Assembly (NCBI GenBank): GCA_001274695.2
Contig: LARU01000002.1
Span: 1,178,001-1,242,000 of the forward strand
Reading direction: 5' to 3'
Source: Azoarcus sp. PA01
GTDB taxonomy: Bacteria > Pseudomonadota > Gammaproteobacteria > Burkholderiales > Rhodocyclaceae
DNA length: 64,000 bases
Within the stretch, counting starts at the first letter, position 1. Every line of letters begins with the position of its first letter. The position numbers and the translations under genes are program-made. Under the pieces are notes generated by a model, which was given only the letters and a program-made list of their open reading frames with translations, searched no databases and was not told where the DNA came from. Of the stretch, positions 24,304 to 31,826 are shown piece by piece.

Positions 24304-26526
24304 ATGGACGGATATGGCGAAAACGACAAGTCCCAGAGCGAGCTGGTCGCGCGCATCCGCGAGCTCGAAACCCGCCTCGCAGCGCTGCGCAGCGCCCCGG
24401 ACGCGTCGTCCCTCGTCGAGGAGCTGCGGGTGCACCAGATCGAGCTGGAAGCGCAGAACACGGAACTCGTCGAGGCGCGGCGGGCGCTCGAGGACGCGCG
24501 CGACCGCTACAGCGACCTCTACGATTTCGCCCCGGTCGGCTACATGACGCTCGACGAGAGCGGCGTGATCCTCGAGATCAACCTGACCGGCGCGCGCCTG
24601 CTCGGGCACGACCGCGCGCAGGTGATCGGCATGCCGCTGAGCGGCTGGGTGCCGGACGGCGCGGTGGCGCAGCTGTTTCGCCACCTGCGCCGCGTGATGT
24701 CGGAGTCGGGCCGCGTGTTCGACCACCTGCCGCTGCGCACGGCGCTGGCGTCCGAGAGTCCGATCCGCCACGTGCGGCTCGAGAGCATCGCATTTACGCA
24801 GTACGGCAGCGGGCGCCTGTGCCGCACCGCGTTCGTCGATCTGAGCGACCGCAAACGCGAAGAAGACCGCCTCAACCTGATCGCCCAGGTGTTCGAGCGC
24901 AGCACCGACGCGATCATGATCACCGACAGCCTCAACCGCATCGTGTCGGTCAATCGCGCCTTCACTTCGGTCACCGGCTACTCCGCCGACGAAGTGCTCG
25001 GCCGCAACCCGAAACTGCTCGCCTCGGGCCGCCATGACCGCGATTTCTACCGCGAGATGTGGAGCGCGATCGAACGCAACGGGTCGTGGAGCGGCGAGAT
25101 CAGCAATCGCCGCAAGAACGGCGAGATCTACAACGAATGGATGACGATCCACGCGGTGCGCAACGAGGCCGGCGGCATCGATAACTGCATCGCGATCTAC
25201 ACTGAAATCACCGACCAGCGCGCCGCCGCGTCGCGCATCCAGTTCCTCGCCCATTACGACCCGCTGACGCTGTTGCCGAACCGCGCGCTGCTGCAGGACC
25301 GCATGCAGCAGGCCCTCACCCACGCGGCGCGCGAGGAGACGCGCGCCGCGGTGCTGTTCCTCGACCTCGATCGCTTCAAGACGATCAACGATTCGCTCGG
25401 CCACCTCGTCGGCGACCACCTGCTGCAGGAAGTCGCCAAGCGCCTCAAGGCCAGCGTGCGCGACGACGACACGGTGGCGCGCCGCGGCGGCGACGAATTC
25501 ATCGTGATGCTGCCGCACGTCGACTCGGCCGAACAGGCGGCGCATGTCGCGGGGAAGATCGTCGAGGCGATGGAACAGAGCATCGCCGTCAATGGCTACG
25601 TGCTGAACGTCACGTTCAGCATCGGCATCAGCGTGTTCCCCGACGACGCGACGGACCCGGACACGCTGATCCGCAACGCCGACATTGCGATGTACCGCTC
25701 GAAAGCCAGCGGGCGCAACCAGTTCCAGTTCTTCACTGCCGACATGAACGCGCACGCGCTCGAGCGGCTCGCGCTCGAGAACGACCTGCACCAGGCGATC
25801 GAACGCGGCGAGTTCAGGCTCATGTTCCAGCCGCAGTTCGACCTCAGCGGCTGCATCGTCGGCGCGGAGGCGCTGCTGCGCTGGCAGCATCCTCAACGCG
25901 GTCTCGTCACGCCCGCACAGTTCATTCCGGTCGCGGAGGAAACCGGGCTGATCGTGCCGATCGGCGCGTGGGTGCTCGAACGCGCGTGCCAGCAGGCGCG
26001 CGCGTGGCGCGATGCCGGGCTGAAGAAGATCACGGTGTCGGTGAACATCTCGGCGCTGCAGTTCTCGCAGAAGAACCTGCTCGACCTGATCCGTCGGCTG
26101 CTCGCCGTGAGCGCGATCGAGCCCGGTACGCTGGAGCTGGAGCTGACCGAAAGCGTGCTGATGCACGATCACGTCGCGACTTCCAGCCTGATGGGCGAGC
26201 TCAAGAAAATGGGCGTGCGGATGGCGATCGACGACTTCGGCACCGGCTACTCGTCGCTGAGCTATCTGCGCCGCTTTCCGATCAGCAAGCTGAAGATCGA
26301 CCAGTCCTTCGTGCGCGACCTCACCGACGGCGGCGACGCGGGCGCGATCACCGGCGCGATCATCGGGCTGGCGAAGAACCTGAACATGCGCGTGATCGCC
26401 GAAGGCGTCGAGACCGCGCAGCAGGCAAGCTTCCTGCAAGCGCAGTGCTGCGACGAATTCCAGGGGCACTTCTTCAGCAAGCCGGTGCCGCCGGAAAAAC
26501 TCGCCGAACTGCTGCGCGTCGGCTAG
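24304..26526 (+). CDS. PAS-GGDEF-EAL cyclic-di-GMP enzyme
   Basis: A 740-residue soluble signalling protein. An N-terminal coiled coil (residues 10-70) leads into two PAS domains (about 70-180 and 195-310). The GGDEF domain (about 315-475) keeps the exact RRGGDEF motif near residue 394. The EAL domain (about 490-735) keeps EALLRW near 520, plus DDFGTGYSSL and AEGVET with catalytic residues. Both activities, making and breaking cyclic di-GMP, may therefore be possible. No membrane segment is present. The start is three bases after the stop of the CheB-CheR gene, so the two are cotranslated; the CheB-like gene follows 38 bases later. Sensing is probably by the PAS domains. Confidence 0.92.
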   Translation: MDGYGENDKSQSELVARIRELETRLAALRSAPDASSLVEELRVHQIELEAQNTELVEARRALEDARDRYSDLYDFAPVGYMTLDESGVILEINLTGARLLGHDRAQVIGMPLSGWVPDGAVAQLFRHLRRVMSESGRVFDHLPLRTALASESPIRHVRLESIAFTQYGSGRLCRTAFVDLSDRKREEDRLNLIAQVFERSTDAIMITDSLNRIVSVNRAFTSVTGYSADEVLGRNPKLLASGRHDRDFYREMWSAIERNGSWSGEISNRRKNGEIYNEWMTIHAVRNEAGGIDNCIAIYTEITDQRAAASRIQFLAHYDPLTLLPNRALLQDRMQQALTHAAREETRAAVLFLDLDRFKTINDSLGHLVGDHLLQEVAKRLKASVRDDDTVARRGGDEFIVMLPHVDSAEQAAHVAGKIVEAMEQSIAVNGYVLNVTFSIGISVFPDDATDPDTLIRNADIAMYRSKASGRNQFQFFTADMNAHALERLALENDLHQAIERGEFRLMFQPQFDLSGCIVGAEALLRWQHPQRGLVTPAQFIPVAEETGLIVPIGAWVLERACQQARAWRDAGLKKITVSVNISALQFSQKNLLDLIRRLLAVSAIEPGTLELELTESVLMHDHVATSSLMGELKKMGVRMAIDDFGTGYSSLSYLRRFPISKLKIDQSFVRDLTDGGDAGAITGAIIGLAKNLNMRVIAEGVETAQQASFLQAQCCDEFQGHFFSKPVPPEKLAELLRVG

Positions 26527-26564
26527 CCGACGACGGCACCCAGCCACCGCCACCGGGGCAGAGC

Positions 26565-27686
26565 ATGTCCAGCACGAACGCTTCGCATTTTCGCGTGATT
26601 GTCATCGGTGCTTCGGCCGGAGGGGTCGAGGCGCTGCGCAGCCTCACGCGCGCGCTGCCGGAAAATCTTCCGGCCGCCGTCTTCGTCGTCCTGCATTTGT
26701 CGCGCGACAGCCCGTCGATGCTCGCGGAAATCCTGGGGCGGGCCGGCCCGCTGCCGGTCGGCAGGGCCGTCGACGGCGAGCCGATCCACGCCGGGCGTAT
26801 CTACGTCGCGCCACCGGATTTCCACCTTCTGCTCAAGCGCGACCGGATGTATACGTCGCGAGGCCCGCGCGAGAACAACGTGCGCCCGGCAATCGATCCG
26901 CTGTTTCGCAGCGCGGCGATCGCCTACGGCACCGCGGTGATCGGCGTCGTGCTCACCGGCAACCTGTACGACGGCGCCGCCGGCCTGAGATCGATCAAGC
27001 TGCGCGGCGGCACGACGATCGTCCAGGACCCGCGCGATGCGCTTTTCCCGTCGATGCCGCAGAGCGCGCTGCGCGAGACCGAGATCGACCACTGCGTGCC
27101 GCTGCACGAGATCCCGCGCGTACTGGTGAGCTTGGCAAAGCCCCTGCCGGCCGCTGCTCCCGCGGCCGCCGTCCCCCCGAACGCAGGCGGGCAGGCCGGC
27201 CTGCATTCCGCGCTGCCCGCTGTCTCGGATCCGCCCTCACAGGAGACGAACATGGCGAGCACGGAGATCATGAAGACGGAGATCGATGTCGTCGAAGCGA
27301 AGATCGCCGAGGGCGACGCCAACCGCGAAGAGTTGCTGCGCCGCATCGCCTCGCCGGCCCCCTACATCTGTCCCGAGTGCCACGGGGCGTTGTGGGAAAT
27401 CCGCGACGAGGCGCTGATCCGCTTCCGCTGCCGTGTCGGCCACGCCTACACGCTCGAATCGCTGCTCACGGAACAGGACGAGGTGATCGAGGAAGCGCTG
27501 TGGAGCGCAGTACGCGCCCTCGAGGAGCGCGCAGCGCTCAACGCGCGGATGGCCGAACGCGTCGAACAGCAGCAGATCGCCGGGATGCAGCAGCACTTCC
27601 GCGACCGCGAGCGGGAGTCGACACACCACGCGCAGGTGGTGCGCCGGCTGCTGCAAGGCGCCCTCGACAAGCTGACGCCCAAATAG
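26565..27686 (+). CDS. CheB-type methylesterase with C-terminal zinc-ribbon-like domain
   Basis: A 373-residue protein without a receiver domain. The CheB catalytic domain is at about 10-190 (VIGASAGGVEA, VVLHLSRDS, LTGNLYDGAAGL, giving Ser, His and Asp). A Pro/Ala-rich linker follows, then a zinc-ribbon-like piece with CPECHGALWEI and RFRCRVGHAYTLE at about 267-300, then a helical tail. The start at 26565 begins MSSTNASHF; the longer frame through the preceding GGDEF-EAL gene is a shadow. Lacking a receiver, its activity must be set by another route, perhaps partner binding through the ribbon. It closes the three-gene signalling cluster. Confidence 0.85.
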   Translation: MSSTNASHFRVIVIGASAGGVEALRSLTRALPENLPAAVFVVLHLSRDSPSMLAEILGRAGPLPVGRAVDGEPIHAGRIYVAPPDFHLLLKRDRMYTSRGPRENNVRPAIDPLFRSAAIAYGTAVIGVVLTGNLYDGAAGLRSIKLRGGTTIVQDPRDALFPSMPQSALRETEIDHCVPLHEIPRVLVSLAKPLPAAAPAAAVPPNAGGQAGLHSALPAVSDPPSQETNMASTEIMKTEIDVVEAKIAEGDANREELLRRIASPAPYICPECHGALWEIRDEALIRFRCRVGHAYTLESLLTEQDEVIEEALWSAVRALEERAALNARMAERVEQQQIAGMQQHFRDRERESTHHAQVVRRLLQGALDKLTPK

Positions 27687-27713
27687 CGCGCCTGTTCCGG
27701 GCGAACAGGCGCG
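27687..27713. terminator. Stem-loop after the signalling cluster
   Basis: CGCGCCTGTTC and GAACAGGCGCG form a perfect eleven-pair stem with a five-base loop, starting directly after the TAG at 27684-27686. No T run follows, so it may act as a Rho-assisted terminator or a 3' protecting hairpin. Confidence 0.45.
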
Positions 27714-27818
27714 GGCGCGTGCTGCCGCCGAGGATCACTTTTGCAGGAATATTAAATACTTGGTGCATGCTAATATTTCGTCATTCATCCAAAATTCTGG
27801 CGAGATATCGAACCACCG

Positions 27819-29090
27819 ATGAACGGACTGCACCTGATTGCCGACTTGTATCGCTGCGGCGCCACCGCCGCCGCGCTGACCGAGCGCGAAGCGCTCGAAA
27901 CCCTGTGCGTGACCCAATGCCGGGATGCCGGGCTGACGCCGCTCGGCTCCTATTTCTATCAGTTTCGCGACGAAAGCGGCGCCGCGGCGGGCGTGACCGG
28001 GACCGTCGTGCTGGCCGAATCCCACGTGGCCATCCACACCTGGCCGGAGTCGGGCAGTGTGACGCTCGACGTATACGTCTGCAATTTCTCGCGCGACAAC
28101 AGCGACCGGGCGCGCGTCGTCTATCGCGCCGTCATCGACGCGTTGCAGCCGGCGCAGATCGTCGCGCACGAGGTCGTCCGCGGCCGCCTGCCCGAGAAAG
28201 CTGAAGTCGGCCAAATGCCGCTCCCCGCTGTCGAAGGCGTGATTTTCGAGCAGCTCAACGACAACGCCGGCTATTTCACGCGCGGCGCAAAGCTGATCGA
28301 AAAAGGTCGCTCGCGCTACCAGGAGTACGAAGTCTGGGAAACCCCGCAGTTCGGCCGCCTGTTCCGGCTCGACGGCTGCTTCATGACGTCCGAGCGCGAC
28401 GAGTTCCATTATCACGAGAACCTGATCCACGTGCCGTGCATCGCGCATCCGGCGCCGGCGCGGGCGTTGATCCTCGGCGGCGGCGACGGCGGCTCGGCCG
28501 AGGAGCTGCTGAAGCAGCCGACGATGGAGAAAATCGTCATCGCCGAGCTCGACGAGAAAGTGATCGAGATCGCGCGCGAGCACCTGCAGGCCGTCCACCG
28601 CGGCGCCCTCGACGACCCGCGCGTCGAACTGCGCATCGGCGACGGCTTGCGCTATGTCATGGAAGACGCTCCGGCCACGGCCGAGCGCTTCGACCTGATC
28701 GTGCTCGACCTCACCGACCCGGTCGGTCCTGCCGAAGCGCTGTATTCGGAAGATTTTTTCCGCGGTTGCCGCGCGCTGCTCGCGCCGGGTGGCGCGGTCA
28801 GCCTGCACATCGGCGCACCGGCGTTCCAGCCCGAGCGCGTGCAAGCGCTCGTCGCGAAGCTGCGCAAGGTGTTCGCGATCGTCCGCCCGTATTTCCTCTA
28901 CGTCCCGCTGTACGGCACGCTGTGGGGCTTCGCGACCGCCTCCGACACGCTCGACCCGGCCGCACTGAATGCCGAAGAAGTCGACCGCCGCGTCGTGCAG
29001 CGGCGCATCCACGCATTGCAGCACTACAACGGCGCAGTCCATTGCGCGCAGTTCGCGCTGCCGAACCACCTGCGCGCGCTGCTCGGCTGA
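27819..29090 (+). CDS. S-adenosylmethionine decarboxylase / spermidine synthase fusion
   Basis: A 423-residue bifunctional polyamine enzyme. Residues about 1-125 match class-1b AdoMet decarboxylase: the self-cleavage site is ES in LAESHVAIHTWPE (Glu67-Ser68, the serine giving the pyruvoyl group) and the catalytic cysteine is in VCNFS. Residues about 140-423 match spermidine synthase: GGGDGGSAEE binds decarboxylated SAM, LDLTDPVGPAE carries the catalytic aspartates, and SERDEFHYHE is the substrate loop. In one chain it would make the aminopropyl donor and transfer it to putrescine. The start at 27819 gives the usual short N-terminus MNGLHLIADLY. It is monocistronic, with a terminator-like hairpin at 29219. 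Separate SpeD and SpeE are the common form. Confidence 0.9.
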   Translation: MNGLHLIADLYRCGATAAALTEREALETLCVTQCRDAGLTPLGSYFYQFRDESGAAAGVTGTVVLAESHVAIHTWPESGSVTLDVYVCNFSRDNSDRARVVYRAVIDALQPAQIVAHEVVRGRLPEKAEVGQMPLPAVEGVIFEQLNDNAGYFTRGAKLIEKGRSRYQEYEVWETPQFGRLFRLDGCFMTSERDEFHYHENLIHVPCIAHPAPARALILGGGDGGSAEELLKQPTMEKIVIAELDEKVIEIAREHLQAVHRGALDDPRVELRIGDGLRYVMEDAPATAERFDLIVLDLTDPVGPAEALYSEDFFRGCRALLAPGGAVSLHIGAPAFQPERVQALVAKLRKVFAIVRPYFLYVPLYGTLWGFATASDTLDPAALNAEEVDRRVVQRRIHALQHYNGAVHCAQFALPNHLRALLG

Positions 29091-29218
29091 TCAGCGCGCA
29101 TCCCGCGACGGGACCAGCGGTTCCGTCGCCGAGGAACGGTCGATAGCGAGGTCATTGCCCGTGCCGCTGCAGTCGGCGAAGAAGTCGCGCGAAGCGCCCG
29201 CGCCGCGCAGCCGGCAGC

Positions 29219-29242
29219 AAACTTACACGTCCTTGTAAGTTT
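29219..29242 (+). terminator. Intrinsic terminator downstream of the SpeD-SpeE gene
   Basis: AAACTTACA pairs with TGTAAGTTT across a six-base loop (CGTCCT), and the arm runs into TTTTT on the plus strand, a classic intrinsic terminator form. It is AT-rich against the GC-rich background. The gap 29091-29507 (417 bases) holds no gene besides this element and the promoter region of the next gene. Confidence 0.65.
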
Positions 29243-29507
29243 TTCCCGACCGGTACGCCCGCGTCGCGGCCCGCCAGCGCCGCGCGGACGACCCGCACGT
29301 CCGCACCGGCTGATCTGCCCGGTCGGCGAGCGCCGATACCTTGCATCCGTCGAAGCGAACGTTTCACTTTGTCCGGCTGGCTGTGCGCAGCCGGGGCACG
29401 CCTATTGCTCAGGATGGGGAGGAAACCGATGGGCGGCCCGGAGCCGTCCCTTTTCCGCCGGGGCGTCTCGGAACCCGGTTTGTTGTCGCCACCTGAGGAG
29501 ACAGAAC

Positions 29508-30755
29508 ATGAAATCGCAGCGTCAGAAAGGCCAGCGTGAACAGGGCTACGGACAGCAGGATTACGAAGAAGAGGAATACGGCCAGTACGGCGGTCGCCAG
29601 TCTCAGCAAGGGTCCGGTCAGCAGGGCTGGGGACACCAGCAGCCGCAGCAGGGATTCGGCCAGCAAGGCTACGGCCAGCATCAGCAGGGCTACGGGCAGC
29701 AAGGCTACGGCCAGGGCTATGGTCAACACGGTTATGGCCAGCAGTATGACCAGGGTTACGGCCAGCAGGGCTACAGGCAGCAGCAGCCGCAGCAGGGGTT
29801 CGGCCAGCAGGACTGGGGCCAGCAGCATGAACAGGGGTTCGGGCAGCAAGGCTACGGCCAGCACGAGCAGGGTTACGGACAGCAGGGCTGGGGTCGGCAA
29901 CACGAACAGGGTTTCGGCCAGCAGGGCTACGGTCAGCAGCAGCCGCAGCAGGGGTTCGGCCAGCAGGGGTGGGGCCAGCAGCACGAACAGGGATTCGGCC
30001 AGCAAGGCTACGGCCAGCAAAGCTATGGTCAGCAGGGCGGCTACGGCCAGCAGGGGTTCGGCCAGCATCAACCGCAGCAGGGGTTCGGCCAGCGCGGATA
30101 CGGCCAGCAGTCTCAGCAAGGCTTCGGCGGGCAGTCGCAGCAGGGTTTCGGCGGCTACGGGCAGCAGGGCAGTTTCGGTCAGCAAGGCAGCCGCGGCCAG
30201 CAGGAATGGAGTCAGCAGGACTGGGGCCAGCAGCCGCAGCAGGGGATGATGGGCACACAGACGTCGTCGCAGACAGGCGGCGGCTACGGCGCCATGCAAG
30301 CGTCGTGGGGCCAGTCCGGACTGTCGTCGCGCGGCCGCAAGGGGCCGAAGAACTATGCCCGGTCGGACGAGCGCATCCGCGAAATGGTATGCGAGCGCCT
30401 GGTCGAAGAACCGGGGGTGGACGTCAGCGAAGTGAGCATCAACGTCAAGGAAGGTTGCGTGGAACTGGAAGGCACTGTGCCGAGCCGTCAGATGCGTCAC
30501 CGCATCGAGGATGTGGTCGATGAGTGCTGGGGCGTGCAGGATATCGAGAACCGTATCCGCGTGCAGTCCGAATCGCAATCCCGGTCGCAGTCGCAGTCAT
30601 CCTCGCAGCAGTCGCAGTCCGGCCAGCAGCGCGGGGCGAGCGGTAGTGAGCACAGCCAGAGCGGCTCATCGTCCGGCGGATTCTCCGGCATGTCCGGTTC
30701 ATCGAGTGGCAAGTCGGGCTCGAGCGAGAGCCGCGGCAAGAACAAGGAAGATTAG
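29508..30755 (+). CDS. Gln/Gly/Tyr-rich low-complexity (prion-like) protein with BON domain
   Basis: A 415-residue protein with a clear ribosome binding site (GAGGAG seven bases before ATG). Residues about 10-260 are almost only Gln, Gly, Tyr, Phe, Trp and His in repeats such as [10 protein letters not shown] and GWGQQHEQ. This composition and the aromatic spacing resemble the FUS/EWS-type prion-like domains that form condensates. Residues about 278-345 are a BON domain ([16 protein letters not shown], then [18 protein letters not shown]), shared with small envelope or stress proteins. The tail is Ser/Gln-rich and ends in KNKED. There is no signal peptide or membrane helix. It is convergent with an Anbu-type peptidase gene. 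Related BON proteins with other disordered N-termini are known to me; this Q/G/Y form is not. Confidence 0.85.
   Translation: MKSQRQKGQREQGYGQQDYEEEEYGQYGGRQSQQGSGQQGWGHQQPQQGFGQQGYGQHQQGYGQQGYGQGYGQHGYGQQYDQGYGQQGYRQQQPQQGFGQQDWGQQHEQGFGQQGYGQHEQGYGQQGWGRQHEQGFGQQGYGQQQPQQGFGQQGWGQQHEQGFGQQGYGQQSYGQQGGYGQQGFGQHQPQQGFGQRGYGQQSQQGFGGQSQQGFGGYGQQGSFGQQGSRGQQEWSQQDWGQQPQQGMMGTQTSSQTGGGYGAMQASWGQSGLSSRGRKGPKNYARSDERIREMVCERLVEEPGVDVSEVSINVKEGCVELEGTVPSRQMRHRIEDVVDECWGVQDIENRIRVQSESQSRSQSQSSSQQSQSGQQRGASGSEHSQSGSSSGGFSGMSGSSSGKSGSSESRGKNKED
29630..30245 (+). repeat. In-frame degenerate minisatellite within the low-complexity gene
   Basis: Units of 15-30 bases such as GGTTCGGCCAGCAGGGCTAC recur with small changes. 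A longer block repeats with a period of 156 bases: the stretch from 29778 matches that from 29934 over about 84 bases with few mismatches, coding for PQQGFGQQ(D/G)[10 protein letters not shown]. Copy number may vary by slippage or recombination, always in frame. Confidence 0.8.
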
Positions 30756-30771
30756 GACGCGTCTCTGCCGT

Positions 30772-30835
30772 CCGCCCGCCAGCCTGGCGGGCGGCGGGGG
30801 GCCGGCCAAGCGATGATGATCGTTCGGCCGGCCCC
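30772..30835. terminator. Two hairpins between convergent genes
   Basis: CCGCCCGCCA with TGGCGGGCGG (30772-30794, ten pairs) is followed by GGGGCCGGCC with GGCCGGCCCC (30798-30835, ten pairs plus an inner GCGAT/ATCG match). They lie between the low-complexity gene (stop 30755) and the Anbu gene (stop 30838) and probably end transcription from both sides. Confidence 0.6.
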
Positions 30836-30837
30836 GT

Positions 30838-31647
30838 CTAGTTTTCGCCTTCGCGTTTTTCGCTGCGCGGCGCATTGAGGCAGGTGTTTTGCCGCAGCGC
30901 CTCCGCCGTGGCCTGGATGTTCTCCCAGTCCGGGTTGGGCAGGGCACTGAAAACTTCGCGCAGCTGCTGGCTCCAGAGCTTGCGGATCAGCGCGAAATAG
31001 GCGTTGTCCTCGCGAATGACGCAGTAATGGCCGACGCGCAGCGCGTCGCGCTGATAGACCAGCAAGTCGAGCGGCAGGCCCACCGAGAGGTTCGAGCGGA
31101 TGCTCGAGTCCATCGATACGAGCGCGCATTTCACCGCTTCGTCGAGCGACGTCGCGTGCGTGATGATGCGCACGATGATCGGCTTGCCGTACTTCGATTC
31201 GCCGATCTGGAAATACGGCGTCTCCTGCGTCGCCTCGGTGAAGTTGCCGGCCGCATAGAGCTGGAACAGGCGCGGCTCTTCGCCGCTTATCTGGCCCCCG
31301 AGCAGCAGCCCGGCCGAAAAATCGACGCCGAACTCCTTCAGCGATTCGGCATCACGCGCGTGAACTTCGCGCAGGCAGTCGCCGACGTGCTTGGCTGCCT
31401 CGAACATCGTCGGCACGTTGCACAGGTTCCTCCCCCCGCCCGACTCGATCCGTTCGCGCAGCGTGTTGACGACCGACTGGCTGATCGACAGGTTTCCCGC
31501 GGTCATCAGCACGAGCACCCGTTCGCCGTGGCGCTCGAAGAAATGCATTTTGCGGAAAGTGTTGATGTGATCGACGCCGGCATAGGTACGGGAGTCGGAC
31601 AGGAAGACGAGACCTGCATCCAGCCGCATGGCGACACAATATGTCAT
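30838..31647 (-). CDS. Anbu (bacterial proteasome-like homologue) peptidase
   Basis: A 269-residue Ntn-hydrolase of the proteasome/HslV superfamily. Taking the start at 31647 gives MTYCVAM, so removal of Met exposes an N-terminal Thr, as needed for Thr-nucleophile peptidases. Counting that Thr as 1, Asp17 (in SDSRT) and Lys32 (in FRKM) fall at the expected catalytic positions. HINTFRKMHFFERHGERV is typical of Anbu. Eight extra residues of the longer frame would bury the Thr and are rejected. Anbu genes often sit with alpha-E, ATP-grasp and transglutaminase-like genes; none are here. It is convergent with the low-complexity protein gene. The substrate and partner are unknown. Confidence 0.85.
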   Translation of the reverse strand: MTYCVAMRLDAGLVFLSDSRTYAGVDHINTFRKMHFFERHGERVLVLMTAGNLSISQSVVNTLRERIESGGGRNLCNVPTMFEAAKHVGDCLREVHARDAESLKEFGVDFSAGLLLGGQISGEEPRLFQLYAAGNFTEATQETPYFQIGESKYGKPIIVRIITHATSLDEAVKCALVSMDSSIRSNLSVGLPLDLLVYQRDALRVGHYCVIREDNAYFALIRKLWSQQLREVFSALPNPDWENIQATAEALRQNTCLNAPRSEKREGEN

Positions 31648-31826
31648 GAACCCCCCGGGTGCGAGCAAAGGAATCCCGCGGGGCTGCCCGCGGCCGCCGA
31701 TGTGACGTCGGAATTCCTCCGCGTTAACGGGTTACATCGGGCACAGCACGCAAAACTGTCCGGTTAGACCGGGCCAGCCGCATTTCGTGCCGCGCCCGGG
31801 CTCACGTCCGAAGCAAGATCGGCTCC

